Part shown: positions 44,349-53,473 of the stretch, in pieces | Layout: every line of letters starts with the position of its first letter | Position numbering within the stretch: position 1 is the first letter of the stretch | Assembly (NCBI GenBank): GCA_947258885.1 | Contig: CAMYKD010000035.1 | Coordinates: 1 to 55,720, forward strand | Length of the DNA: 55,720 nt | Source of the DNA: an uncultured Kiloniellales bacterium | GTDB taxonomy: Bacteria > Pseudomonadota > Alphaproteobacteria > Kiloniellales > JAKSDN01 | Reading direction: 5' to 3' | Made by a program: the position numbers and the translations under genes | Notes under the pieces: generated by a model | Told to the model about the DNA's origin: nothing | Database searches by the model: none | What the model saw: only the letters and a program-made list of their open reading frames with translations

Positions 44349-44467
44349 GTACAGGTCCATCTCCGGTTCGGGTCCCTGCCGAAAACCCCCATCAGGAACC
44401 CAATTTCATGATACCGGCGAATATGACCCAATCCAATGTGGGACTGCGCATAAGATGAAGCACTCAG

Positions 44468-44490
44468 TCACCAAAAAACCCTATTGGTGA
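44468..44490. promoter_or_regulatory. Candidate operator for the adjacent HTH regulator
   Basis: TCACCAA-N9-TTGGTGA, perfect seven-base arms, followed by an AT-rich TTTTATTCAAC. It sits in the divergent gap between desaturase and regulator, 64 bases before the regulator start, as expected for autoregulation. No experimental link. Confidence 0.5.
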
Positions 44491-44553
44491 TTTTATTCAA
44501 CATTTGTTAACATAGCGAAATAGACCGTAGACAGGATCGGGAAAGGGGTGAAA

Positions 44554-45450
44554 ATGAATCGACGGGAAACGGTCGAGGTCTTCCGCCGAAACCTGACCGA
44601 GGTGATCGCGCGCTCCGGGCTGAGCCGCTCGGCCTTCGCGGCGCGGTTGGGGCTCGACCGCTCGACCCTCTCCCAGCTGCTGTCGTCCGCGAACCTACGG
44701 CTGCCGCGCGCCGAGACCATCGCCGCCATGGCCGCCAGCGAGCAGGTCAGCGTCGACTGGCTGCTCGGCCTCAGCCAGGAAGGACAGCTCGGCCCCGACA
44801 TGGTCCGCCAGGACCTGGAGATCGCCGCCGGGGCCGCTTCGCCGGCCGACGAGCGCCTGCTGGGCTGGCACGCGGAAGCGGCGGGCTACAAGATCCGCTA
44901 CGTCCCGGCGACGCTGCCCGACCTGTTGAAATCCGAGGAGGTCATAGACTTCGAGTTCCGCGAGCAGGGCAGCCAGGTCCCGCAGGCGCGCCTGCAGGTG
45001 GCCGAGGAGCGGCTGGCCTACAGCCGCCGGCCCGAGACCGACATGGAGGTCTGCTGTTCCTTCCAGTCGGTCGAGTGCTTCGCCCGCGGCGAGGGAATCT
45101 GGCGCGCGCTGCCGATCGAGAGCCGCAGTCGCCAGATCGAGGCTATGATCGGGCTGCTCGACGAGCTCTACCCGACCCTGCGCTGGTTCCTGTTCGACGG
45201 CCTGCGGCACTACTGCGTGCCGCTCACGATCTTCGGCCCGCAGCGGGTCGCGGTCTACTTTGGCAACATGTACGTCGTGTTCAACTCGACCGAGCACATA
45301 CGCGAGCTCACCAAGCACTTCGACAACCTGATCCGCGCGGCGGTGGTCCAGCCGCCCGACGTCGGCGGATTCCTGAATGGCCTGCTGGCCGAACTGAACC
45401 ATGAAGACGGCATCCGCGGCGCGGTGGGCGAGCGGCGTGCCGGCGCCTGA
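44554..45450 (+). CDS. XRE-type helix-turn-helix transcriptional regulator
   Basis: 298 residues from ATG 44554 (AAAGGGG upstream; a GTG at 44548 is alternative). HTH near residues 13-45: LTEVIARSGLSRSAFAARLG then LDRSTLSQLLS. The 200-residue remainder (HAEAAGYKIRYVPATLPDLL, RWFLFDGLRHYCVPLTIFGP) is probably a ligand-binding or effector domain that I do not recognise. Divergent from the desaturase gene with a dyad between, and 21 bases before the PhnD-like gene, so it may control either. Confidence 0.85.
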   Translation: MNRRETVEVFRRNLTEVIARSGLSRSAFAARLGLDRSTLSQLLSSANLRLPRAETIAAMAASEQVSVDWLLGLSQEGQLGPDMVRQDLEIAAGAASPADERLLGWHAEAAGYKIRYVPATLPDLLKSEEVIDFEFREQGSQVPQARLQVAEERLAYSRRPETDMEVCCSFQSVECFARGEGIWRALPIESRSRQIEAMIGLLDELYPTLRWFLFDGLRHYCVPLTIFGPQRVAVYFGNMYVVFNSTEHIRELTKHFDNLIRAAVVQPPDVGGFLNGLLAELNHEDGIRGAVGERRAGA

Positions 45451-45471
45451 GCGGACGGCCGGGACTGGGCC

Positions 45472-46278
45472 GTGGTGATCGCCAGCCTGCCGATGTACGA
45501 CCTGCCCGAGCTGCGGGCGGCGACGGACGCGTGGTGGCGATGCCTGGCCCGGGCGTTCCGGCGCGCCGGGCTCGCCGAGGTGCCCGATAGTCTGAGCGGC
45601 GACCGGGGCACCGAGGCCGTCTGGCGCGATCCCAGGCTGCTGTTCAGCCAGACCTGCGGCTATCCCCTGACCCACGCCTTCAAGGGCGTGCTGCGGCTGG
45701 TCGCGACACCGGCCTACGCCGCGGCGGGCTGTAGCGGGCCCTACTATTCGAGCGCGATCGTCGTGCGCGAGGACGATCCGGCCCTGGAGCTCGGCGAACT
45801 CGCGGGGCGGGTCTGCGCCGTCAACAACCGGGCGTCCCAATCGGGCTGCAACGCGCTGCGCCACGCCGTGGCACGTTACGCCGTGCAGGGCCGGTTCTTC
45901 GCCAGGGTCGTGGAAACCGGCGAACACCTGGCGTCGCTGGCCGCTGTCGCCGGGGCTCGGGCCGACGTGGCCGCGATCGATGCCGTCACCTTCGCGCTGG
46001 TGACGGCTTGCCGCCCGTCGGCGGTTTCGGGCCTGCGGATCCTGGGGTGGAGCGAGCAGGCGCCGGGGCTGCCCTATGTGACTCGGGCGGATGTCGGGGC
46101 CGACCGGGTTGCACGACTGCGCGAAGGCCTGCAGGCCGCCTTTGCGGACCCGGCCTCGAGACCGGCGCGCCAGGTCCTCCTGCTGACCGGCGCGCAGCCG
46201 CTGCCGGCGGCGGCCTATGACGGTATCGACGAAATGGAGGCGGAGGCGGCGGCCGGGGGCTATCCCGATCTCGCCTGA
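45472..46278 (+). CDS. PhnD-like periplasmic-binding-fold protein without signal peptide
   Basis: 268 residues from a GTG at 45472. The sequence (LPMYDLPELRAATDAWW, LLFSQTCGYPLTHAFKG, GPYYSSAIVVREDDP, LAGRVCAVNNRASQSGCNAL, ADVAAIDAVTFALV) matches the PhnD/phosphonate-binding family. There is no signal peptide or lipoprotein cysteine, so it probably stays in the cytoplasm. Co-transcribed with the HTH regulator, it may be a sensor for it or a small-molecule binder. Terminator follows. Confidence 0.8.
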   Translation: MVIASLPMYDLPELRAATDAWWRCLARAFRRAGLAEVPDSLSGDRGTEAVWRDPRLLFSQTCGYPLTHAFKGVLRLVATPAYAAAGCSGPYYSSAIVVREDDPALELGELAGRVCAVNNRASQSGCNALRHAVARYAVQGRFFARVVETGEHLASLAAVAGARADVAAIDAVTFALVTACRPSAVSGLRILGWSEQAPGLPYVTRADVGADRVARLREGLQAAFADPASRPARQVLLLTGAQPLPAAAYDGIDEMEAEAAAGGYPDLA

Positions 46279-46317
46279 AGCGGCGACGGCCGGAAACGGG
46301 ATCTGGTGCGGAAAGCG

Positions 46318-46349
46318 GAAAGGGCCGGGGCAATAGCCCCGGCCCTTTC
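46318..46349. terminator. Rho-independent-like hairpin after PhnD-like gene
   Basis: Perfect 14-base stem (GAAAGGGCCGGGGC with its complement), AATA loop. The left arm carries A-runs and the right arm ends in CCTTTC, so it can act in both directions. Confidence 0.7.
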
Positions 46350-46411
46350 GCCGCGATTACCCCGGGAAGGTTTCGGAGAGGGACAGACTTCCCGGAGCCC
46401 CCTTTGACAGC

Positions 46412-46558
46412 TTAGCCGGCCGAGATCACGGCGGCTGAGAGCTCGGCGGACACCGTACCGAACAGGTTCGACAGGGACTCGCCCATGCCGCGCAGGGCGG
46501 CGATGGCGGCGACCGATACCAGAGCGGCGATCAGGCCATACTCGATGGCCGTGGCGTT
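46412..46558 (-). pseudogene. Flp/Fap-type pilin remnant, leader missing
   Basis: On the minus strand the frame begins NATAIEYGLIAALVSVAAIA, the conserved core of Flp pilins, and ends LSAAVISAG with TAA. The first codon is directly preceded by TGA; upstream is AT-rich sequence with no short basic leader, start codon or processing Gly. The leader was deleted or replaced. Homologous pilins are about 55-65 residues and form the Tad pilus; TadE/TadG genes lie 2-9 kb away, supporting the assignment. Confidence 0.7.
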
Positions 46559-46559
46559 T

Positions 46560-46680
46560 CACATCGTCAATAAAAAAAGTACGATCCAGAACATAAAATA
46601 ATAAAAATCGGATCATTAGTTAATAAATAGAAATAATTACATTTGGTTTGAATGTGTATCAAATTGTATATTCTGTAGCG
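46560..46680. promoter_or_regulatory. AT-rich island upstream of the Flp pilin remnant
   Basis: About 70-75% A+T by eye, abutting the pilin fragment where the leader should be. Probably the original promoter region brought close by a deletion. Confidence 0.45.
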
Positions 46681-46806
46681 CAGTTCGACGTTTCGCGTCA
46701 GGTCTTTCCATGCAACGCCCGGGCCGGCACGCGCGCTGCGTTGCCGCGGGAGCGGACTCGGCTCTTCTGTTTGGGTGACCAGTGAAGGCCGCTCCGGCGC
46801 CGCCGT

Positions 46807-47550
46807 CTACTGCCGGGCCAAGCCGACCTGGAGCGGCGAGCCGGAGGAACCCATGAAGGAAACCAGCATCCAGGCCTTGGCCGAGGGGTCGGACATGGCC
46901 TGCGCCGGTCCGGACCGCTGGGCCCGGTTCAGGGCGTTCGCCCGCATGGCCTCGAGCAGGCCCTCGAGGCCGAGCTTCCTGGCGGCCGTTACGAACTCTT
47001 GGCGTTCGGTCAGGGCCAGGCTGATACCGTTGACCGTGACGTCGACGATCCGGTGCCGGCCGCCGCCGCCGCGCACCCGCCAACCCGTGACGAGCGGGCC
47101 CTCAGTGCTTTCGACCCGGGTCTCGACCAGGACATCCTTGGTGCCGACCGGACGGCTGTCCACGACGGCGAGCGTCTCGGCCCGATAGCGATCGAGCTGG
47201 CGCGCATAGCTGTTCACCAGGTGCTCGGCGAAGAGGTCCTGGAACTGCGCGCGCTGTTCTCCGTCCGCTTGGCGCCAGAACCTGCCGAGCACGAAACGGC
47301 CGATCAACGGGAGGTCGAAGCCTTCGCGAACCAGGGCTTTCAGGCGCTCGTGCCGCCCCTGGGGGTCCCGCGGCTCGGCGGCCGCGATGACCGAAGCTTG
47401 CTGCCCGAGCCGTTCGACGAAACCCGGCGCTCCGGCCGTGTCTGCGAGCCTCGAGCCGGGGCTGTCGTCCGCGCGCAGGGGATTGGGCCCGACCAGCGCC
47501 AACGCCAAGGCGAAGACGGCGATCGGACGGCAGATTTTCGCGCTTTGCAT
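46807..47550 (-). CDS. MlaC-like phospholipid-binding periplasmic protein (Ttg2D family)
   Basis: 247 residues with signal peptide (IAVFALALALVGPNPLRAD). LIGRFVLGRFWRQADGEQRA and FAEHLVNSYARQLDRYRAE, VETRVESTEGPLVTGWRVRG and IVDVTVNGISLALTERQEF are MlaC landmarks. Shuttles phospholipids between membranes with the Mla complex; no MlaBDEF genes are adjacent. AGGAGG precedes the ATG by seven bases. The C-terminus extends beyond the usual MlaC end with a hydrophilic tail. Confidence 0.87.
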   Translation of the reverse strand: MQSAKICRPIAVFALALALVGPNPLRADDSPGSRLADTAGAPGFVERLGQQASVIAAAEPRDPQGRHERLKALVREGFDLPLIGRFVLGRFWRQADGEQRAQFQDLFAEHLVNSYARQLDRYRAETLAVVDSRPVGTKDVLVETRVESTEGPLVTGWRVRGGGGRHRIVDVTVNGISLALTERQEFVTAARKLGLEGLLEAMRANALNRAQRSGPAQAMSDPSAKAWMLVSFMGSSGSPLQVGLARQ

Positions 47551-47742
47551 GACATCTCCTCCTGATCGGTCAGCCTGGGCGTTGACCGCCCTTTCGGCTT
47601 GGCTGCTCCGATGTGATTAAGTCTACGTCAAGAGGACTTAACGATTCGTTACGCGACCCGGTCCAACCGGGAAAAACGATGCTTGGCTCCGAGAGGACGT
47701 ATTCTGGTCCTGCGGACTTGCGCCGGCCCGGGGCCTCCGGGC

Positions 47743-48612
47743 TCAGGTGATATCTTCGCCCAGTGCGGTGCCGTTGTGGGGGGGATCGGCCAGACGGCGC
47801 GACAGTTGGCTGAGCATGTGCTCGAGGTCCTCCGGGCAGACCTCCTCGTACTCGTTGACCAAGCGCGAGATGATCGCGTCGGTAGATGCGCGCTGCCAGT
47901 CGCGCGCCTCTTTCGGCGGCAGGCAGCGGACCACGTCCAGGGCGGCGCGGAAGGCCCGGAACAGGCCGGGCGGCAGCCCGGACGTCTCATAGAGCGCGAT
48001 AAATTCATCCGGTCCGCCGTCGAGTATCCGATACCCTGCCTCGTCGAGCGGCAGTCTGGCTAGGTGGGCCATAGCGGCCCAGAAGAAGTCGAGGCGGCCC
48101 AGACAGAGGCCGCGCAGCAGGAGGGTCGGGGTCAGCATGGCCTCCGCCGCCAGGCCGGCCACGAGCCTCTCGATCTCGGCTTTCGGGTCGTCAGAGGCCA
48201 TGGCCCGGGTCAGCGCCCGCTCGCGTCCGTGCAGGACCATCTCGTCGGCCAGCTCGGGCGGCAGGTCGTGGTGTTCGACTAGATGCTCGCGCAGTTCCCC
48301 GGAGACCCGGAAGATCACCTGTCGGGTGGTACACAAGGGAAGCCGTGTGCGACGGGGCGCGGCGTGGTCGTTGCCGTCCTGTCCTGTCGGGTCGTCGCCG
48401 GCGGGTAGAGCGGTCGACAACACGTCGGCCGCCAGGGTGGCGGCGAGCGCGGGCGGCAGGTAGGGACAGCGTCTTAGGTGCTCGGCGAGGGCCTCGCGGG
48501 CCTCCTGCTCCGCCACCGCCAAGGGAGTTCCCGGGCCGTGCGCGTCGACTGGCTCGACGGCGGTTTTCCGGCCGTCGGCGGACTCGGGCTCGCTCTGCCT
48601 CGGGACCTGCAT
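47743..48612 (-). CDS. DUF2336 domain protein
   Basis: 289 residues, no signal peptide. TPTLLLRGLCLGRLDFFWAA, MAHLARLPLDEAGYRILDG, GLPPGLFRAFRAALDVVRCL match the DUF2336 helical repeat found in alphaproteobacteria. Function unknown; mostly soluble helical proteins. GGAGAGCGTTC precedes the ATG. Upstream is an AT-rich interval, then the TadE array. Confidence 0.83.
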   Translation of the reverse strand: MQVPRQSEPESADGRKTAVEPVDAHGPGTPLAVAEQEAREALAEHLRRCPYLPPALAATLAADVLSTALPAGDDPTGQDGNDHAAPRRTRLPLCTTRQVIFRVSGELREHLVEHHDLPPELADEMVLHGRERALTRAMASDDPKAEIERLVAGLAAEAMLTPTLLLRGLCLGRLDFFWAAMAHLARLPLDEAGYRILDGGPDEFIALYETSGLPPGLFRAFRAALDVVRCLPPKEARDWQRASTDAIISRLVNEYEEVCPEDLEHMLSQLSRRLADPPHNGTALGEDIT

Positions 48613-48913
48613 GAACGCTCTCCGGTTGAGGGGTAAGTAGACACGGGCGGGGTTAAGAACAGGTGAACGGTACGACCCGCAGGACCGGGAGGATCACGTG
48701 GACGTACGGTTGCACCTATGGGAATATACTAGAAGCAATAGATTAAATATATTCTCTAGTGCATTGTATTAGCGTATATTTTTGGCCACTTTCCGCAGGA
48801 TGAGGAGGCGGCCCAGCGGCCCGAAGAGAGGTTGGCCGCGCCCAAGGCGGGCTCCCCGCGATGCCGACACCGGATCCCGCGGCGGGCGCGCGAAACAGGC
48901 ACCCAAGGCATGG
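48613..48913. other. Gene-free interval with AT-rich core
   Basis: 48715-48785 is AT-rich, with a GAATATA...TATATTC dyad at about 48722-48754. It lies between the TadE gene end and the DUF2336 start and probably holds the latter's promoter. No gene seen. Confidence 0.5.
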
Positions 48914-49522
48914 CTAGGGAAGGAGCGTGTGGAGAGGTCTCAATCTTGGATAGTGAAGCCCGGAATGCCGGATCACTTTCGGCGAGATGACCTTGCTGAA
49001 AAAGAACGGCTGATAACTGAAGAATACCTCGGCGATGATGATGTTCTGGTTCTCTTCCATCGCAAATCCGGCAGGCAAGTTGGCCGACGCCCCGATTGTG
49101 GTGCCCACTGCACTCGTGAACGTTCCTGTGCCGCCGCCGCTCATCTGCCAACTGATCGTCGGGGACACCGGCAGGGTATCGTCCGTGCTCACCGAGGTGA
49201 TGAAAACGATCCCGTCCACGCCCAGGTCGAAAGGACGCATGGAGTACTCGGCGGCCGCGAAGACCTGGTTGATGTCGGCGGTTACGGCGTGCTTGGCCCG
49301 GCTCACCAAATCGGAGCTGCTGATGGCGACGCGGCTGAGCTTCTGGTTCAGCAGTACATAGCGTCCGACTTCCATCGAGCCGAGCAGGAGTAGTACGAGT
49401 ATGGGTACGACCAAGGCGAAGTCCACGATGGCCACACCCTCGCTGCCGCGAATGAACCGGCGCAGCCTGCTGGCCGGACCGCAACCGAAGTTTCCGCAGT
49501 TCTGCAAACCGTGCTTCAACAT
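48914..49522 (-). CDS. TadE-like pilus assembly protein
   Basis: 202 residues. N-terminal helix with the TadE pattern: GSEGVAIVDFALVVPILVLL followed by GSMEVGRYVLLNQK, then SSSDLVSRAKHAVT and a C-terminal FSYQPFFFSKVISPKVIRHS. Minor membrane component of the Tad pilus or secretion apparatus. Overlaps the preceding TadE gene by seven bases (translational coupling). C-terminal PRLRPLHTLLP ends the gene. Confidence 0.88.
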   Translation of the reverse strand: MLKHGLQNCGNFGCGPASRLRRFIRGSEGVAIVDFALVVPILVLLLLGSMEVGRYVLLNQKLSRVAISSSDLVSRAKHAVTADINQVFAAAEYSMRPFDLGVDGIVFITSVSTDDTLPVSPTISWQMSGGGTGTFTSAVGTTIGASANLPAGFAMEENQNIIIAEVFFSYQPFFFSKVISPKVIRHSGLHYPRLRPLHTLLP

Positions 49523-50112
49523 GCCGGGTCCCCGTCGTCAAAGGGCTCGTTGCGCACGACCACCGAGGCGGCCAGCGGGAATTTGCCGTCTTTCCCCATC
49601 ATCGGGGCGAGCAGCCCCGTCATCAGCTGCAGCTCATAGCTGACGGTGTACAGCACGACCTCGCCGCCGTGCCCGAGCCCGGACTTGCCCATATCCGGGT
49701 CCCACACGGTATTGCAGTTGATATCGGTGAAGGGCTCGCCGGAGTCGTGAGAGCCGTTGCCGTTGGTATCGGTATAGGGCTCCGGTTCGCCGACCGAGGT
49801 GAAGTTCGGATAGACAAGGGTGGTGATGTTGCTGGCATCGATCTCGACCACGCCGGCGCCATTCTGGTTGACGACCTGGACGATGTAGTCCTCGCGAGTC
49901 CCCGAGGGTGGCGGCGCACCGGTAAGGCCGAAACGCGAGGCTTCGCGCAGCCCGCCTTCGAGCAGACTGTCCGCGAAGAAAATCATGCCGACTTCCATGG
50001 TTCCGAAGAGGAGCAGTATGAGGACGGGAGCGACAAAGGCGAACTCCAGTACTGTCGATCCGTCGGTACGGCGTCTCAGGCGGCCGAGCCTATGGCGAAG
50101 AGCGTCGATCAT
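49516..50112 (-). CDS. TadE-like pilus assembly protein with calcium-like insertion
   Basis: 198 residues from ATG 50112, overlapping the vWA gene stop (ATGA). N-terminal TadE helix: GSTVLEFAFVAPVLILLLFG then EVGMIFFADSLLEGGLREAS. A later segment (DTNGNGSHDSGEPFTDINCN) resembles an EF-hand-like or dockerin-like metal loop, unusual for TadE. Part of the vWA-TadE-TadE operon. Confidence 0.87.
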   Translation of the reverse strand: MIDALRHRLGRLRRRTDGSTVLEFAFVAPVLILLLFGTMEVGMIFFADSLLEGGLREASRFGLTGAPPPSGTREDYIVQVVNQNGAGVVEIDASNITTLVYPNFTSVGEPEPYTDTNGNGSHDSGEPFTDINCNTVWDPDMGKSGLGHGGEVVLYTVSYELQLMTGLLAPMMGKDGKFPLAASVVVRNEPFDDGDPAC

Positions 50113-51539
50113 TTTGAAATCCTCAAGGCTGACAGATCGTCTGCGATTTCCTTGAACACCTTCTCCAAGGCGGCGCCATCCGGCGCGAAGTGGTAGAAGG
50201 GCGCATTCGGCTCGGTGGCGACCTCCTTCAGCAGCGCCTGCAGCGGTCCGGAGCTGTGGAAGAACTGGATGACGTAGATCTTGATGCCCTCGGCCTTGGC
50301 GCTCGCCGCGACCGCGCGCAGGCGATCGTCCATGCCGGCGGCGCCGGCGCCCGAACCGGTCCCGAAATAGTCGTTGTAGCCGTCGTTGTCGCCGCCCGTT
50401 TGTTCGCCGTCGGTGAGCAACACGATGGCCCGCTCGTGAAGGCCCTTGGGGAAGGGATTGGCGTCGTCGAACGGCTCGCCCGGCGAGACCACGCGCCAGG
50501 CCCAGGCCAGGCCCTGGGAAATGTTGGTGTGCCCCCTTGGGTTGGTCAGATCGTCGATCGCGCTCTCGATGATCGGCCTCTGGTCGTTCAGACGCGTAAT
50601 GCCGTGGCTTAGACACCGGTTGTACTGATCGGAACTGTCTTCCCAAGCCAGCCAATCGGTACTGTTGGAGGTGGTGACGGGACCGAGCAGATGGTCGGCG
50701 AGACCATCCGGGGCGAGAGGTGGCCTGTAACGGGCGAAGACGCAACCTTCCCAATTGGCGTCCGGGTTGTTCAGAAAGGGCACCGGTGTGTTGGGCGTGT
50801 GATAGATCACGGACTGGGGATTGCCGGTCCAGGGGTTGGTGAAGCTGGATACCGCCGTGGTGGTGGTCAGGGAATTGTCGTAGGTGGTCGTTCCGTTCAA
50901 CCACACGTTGACGGCGCCGTTCCATGGTACCAGTCCGATCAAGAGCGTGCTCTTGGCCGATTTGTTGCCATAGAGAATGTCGACCAGGGTGTGCGCCGCC
51001 GTCCGGGCCGAGGCGATACGCGTGCTGCCGCTGCCGTCGGACCAGGCCATCGAGCCGGACATGTCCATGGACAGCACGACGTCCATGCTGATGGTCTGGC
51101 GCGTCACCTCCGTCGCCGTGCCGATGTTCAGGCTCTGGTAACCGAAGAGCCGCATGAACGTGGTGTTCATCGCCGCCGATGCGGTTATGTTGATGATCTC
51201 GTCGTCGGCACCGCTCAAGGCCACCGGGTTCAACGTCACCGTTGCGCCCATGTAGCCGGGCGGAAAGTTGGCCTGGAAATACTTCTGTATTTCCGTCTGC
51301 AAGTTCGCCGGGTCCACCACATGGGCACCGGCCAGCACCGCCGCGTCCAGGGCATCGCCGAGCCGGGCCTTGACCAGGTAGCCCCGGGCGGCATCGGTCC
51401 CGAGGCCGATGAACCCCAACAGCGGTATCAGCACCGCCGCTGTGAGCGGGAGCGACGCCCCGCCCTCGTCCGTCAGGAACCGGTGGCATTTGGCCCTTAG
51501 TCCATCCGCAAGGCGCGGTGGATCATCGAACGGTCGCAT
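50109..51539 (-). CDS. TadG-like protein with von Willebrand A domain (copy 1)
   Basis: 476 residues. N-terminal membrane helix of TadG/TadE type (GGASLPLTAAVLIPLLGFIG then DAARGYLVKARLGDALDAAV), then a vWA domain with metal site DMSGSM (DxSxS) near residue 157, and GEPFDDANPFPKGLHERAIV, LLTDGEQTGGD. Likely an envelope-anchored adhesive or assembly subunit of the Tad system. AAGGAG precedes the start at 51539. First gene of the vWA-TadE-TadE operon. Very similar (about two-thirds identity by eye) to the 52049-53473 gene. Confidence 0.9.
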   Translation of the reverse strand: MRPFDDPPRLADGLRAKCHRFLTDEGGASLPLTAAVLIPLLGFIGLGTDAARGYLVKARLGDALDAAVLAGAHVVDPANLQTEIQKYFQANFPPGYMGATVTLNPVALSGADDEIINITASAAMNTTFMRLFGYQSLNIGTATEVTRQTISMDVVLSMDMSGSMAWSDGSGSTRIASARTAAHTLVDILYGNKSAKSTLLIGLVPWNGAVNVWLNGTTTYDNSLTTTTAVSSFTNPWTGNPQSVIYHTPNTPVPFLNNPDANWEGCVFARYRPPLAPDGLADHLLGPVTTSNSTDWLAWEDSSDQYNRCLSHGITRLNDQRPIIESAIDDLTNPRGHTNISQGLAWAWRVVSPGEPFDDANPFPKGLHERAIVLLTDGEQTGGDNDGYNDYFGTGSGAGAAGMDDRLRAVAASAKAEGIKIYVIQFFHSSGPLQALLKEVATEPNAPFYHFAPDGAALEKVFKEIADDLSALRISK

Positions 51540-52048
51540 GCCCAGGTCTCCTTATCAGCGATCGTATTTCGAAGATCGATTGATCATATTAATGTCTGGT
51601 TGATAACACGTGAACAAATCGGAAATTTATTGTTATAATATTGTTGGAATTGTAATATATATTGACTATTGCGTTTGTGTTTACCTGAATTGCGGTGTGA
51701 GTTCTGTGCCTGCACAGGATCCGTTCCACGGCGGTCGTTGTATTGCCGAGCGACTCGAAACGTCGAGGGGGGGCGCTGTCCGTCGTGATGGTTTACGTTC
51801 CCCAACGATCGGCATTATCTCGCCGGCCGCCGACGGCCTGACTACGGGGTTGCCATGGACACCGTCACCGATGGCGCCACCGCGCGCCGCCGTTGGCGGA
51901 TGGGCGCATGCCGTCTTCCGGCGTTTGCCAGGCCGCTTCGATCGCGCGACGGTTGGCCCGATCCCGGTGTGCGTGGAACCGCTACCGATCCTCGACCCGG
52001 CCGCGTACAGCCTGGAATTTCATGGCGGGCCGGCCGGCGGAGCGGTCG
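51540..52048. other. Interval between the two TadG-like genes
   Basis: Bases 51560-51690 are very AT-rich (promoter island for the operon on the left). 51700-52048 is GC-rich with no credible gene on either strand; no TadE gene follows copy 2, unlike copy 1. Possibly a duplication remnant. Confidence 0.5.
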
Positions 52049-53473
52049 TCATTGGGAAACCCGCAATTCCGACAAGGCGCCGGCGATCTCCTTGAACACG
52101 CCGTTCAAGGCGTCGCCGTCGGCTGCGAAATAGTAGTAGGGCGCCCGCGGCTCGCTGGCGACCTCCTGCAATAGCGCCTGCAGCGGTCCCGAATCGTGGT
52201 AGAACTGGATCACGTAGATCTTGGTGCCCTGGGCCTTGGCGCTCGCCGCGACCGCGCGCAGGCGGTCGTCCATGCCGTTGGCGCCGGCGTTCGAACCGGT
52301 CCCGAAGACGGCATTGTAGCCGTCGTGGTCGCCACCGAATTGCTCGCCGTCGGTGAGCAGGACGATGGCCCGTTCGTGAAGGCCCTGGGGGAAGGGGTCT
52401 GCATCGTCGAACGGCTCGCCCGGCGAGACCACGCGCCAGGCCCAGGCCAGGCCCTGGGCGATGTCGGTGACCCCATCCGGGCTGGTCAACTCGTCGACCG
52501 CGCTTTCGATGATCGACCTCTGGTTGGTCAAAGGCGTGATGCCGTGGGTCAGACAATCCCCATAGTCGATACCGCTGTCCATCCAGGCCAGCCATTCGGT
52601 ACCGTCGACCGTGGTCGCCGGGCCGAGCAGATGATCGGCGTCGTCATCGTTGGTGGCGCTGTCGCTGTAGCGGGCGAAGACGCATCCGTTCCAACCGGCG
52701 GGCGGAGTCCTCAATAAGGGCACAGGCGAGTTGGCCGCGAGATAGGTCTCGGACTGCGGGTTGCCGGTCGAGGGGTCGGTGAAGACCGGCGTCGGCACCG
52801 TCGTGACCAGTCCGGGATCGTAGACGGTTCCGTTCAGGGTGACGTTGACCGCGCCGTTCCACGGCACCAGTCCGATGAGAAGCCCGTCCTTGCTCGCCTC
52901 GGTGCCAAACAGGATGTCGAGCAGGCTATGCGCCGCCGTTCGGGCCGCGGCGATACGCGTGCTGCCGGCGCCGTCGGAATCGTCCATCGACCTGGACAGG
53001 TCGATCGACAGCGCGACGTCCATGTTGATAGTCCGGCGTGTGACCTGGGTTGCCGATCCGATCCTCAAGGTGTTGAAACCAAACAGCCGCATGAAAGTGG
53101 TATCGAGATCCGCCGAGGCGCTTACGTTGATCACCTCTTCGCTGGGGCTAACCGTCGCCGGGTTCAATGTCACTGTTGCGCCCATGTAGCCGGGCGGAAA
53201 GTTGGCGTTGAAGTACTTGCGCATCTCCGATTGCAGGTTCGTCAGGTCGCTCACATGGGCGCCGGCCAGCACCGCGGCGTCCAGGGCGTCGCCGAGCCGG
53301 GCCTTGACCAGGTAGCCCCGGGCGGCATCGGTCCCGAGGCCGATGAACCCCAGCACCGGAATGACGATCGCGGCGACCAGCGGGAGCGACGTCCCGCTCT
53401 CATCCGCCAAGAAGCGGCGACACGTGACCTTCAATCCGCACCCCCAGAGTCCGAGATCCGCCAACGAATTCAT
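52049..53473 (-). CDS. TadG-like protein with von Willebrand A domain (copy 2)
   Basis: 474 residues, the same architecture as the neighbour: GTSLPLVAAIVIPVLGFIGL membrane helix, DLSRSM metal site at the same position, GEPFDDADPFPQGLHERAIV and LLTDGEQFGGD. Tandem duplicate; the metal site keeps DxSxS, with Arg in place of Gly. TTGGGAG precedes the ATG, and an AT-rich island (53505-53635) lies upstream. Not followed by TadE genes, so it is a single-gene unit. Confidence 0.9.
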   Translation of the reverse strand: MNSLADLGLWGCGLKVTCRRFLADESGTSLPLVAAIVIPVLGFIGLGTDAARGYLVKARLGDALDAAVLAGAHVSDLTNLQSEMRKYFNANFPPGYMGATVTLNPATVSPSEEVINVSASADLDTTFMRLFGFNTLRIGSATQVTRRTINMDVALSIDLSRSMDDSDGAGSTRIAAARTAAHSLLDILFGTEASKDGLLIGLVPWNGAVNVTLNGTVYDPGLVTTVPTPVFTDPSTGNPQSETYLAANSPVPLLRTPPAGWNGCVFARYSDSATNDDDADHLLGPATTVDGTEWLAWMDSGIDYGDCLTHGITPLTNQRSIIESAVDELTSPDGVTDIAQGLAWAWRVVSPGEPFDDADPFPQGLHERAIVLLTDGEQFGGDHDGYNAVFGTGSNAGANGMDDRLRAVAASAKAQGTKIYVIQFYHDSGPLQALLQEVASEPRAPYYYFAADGDALNGVFKEIAGALSELRVSQ

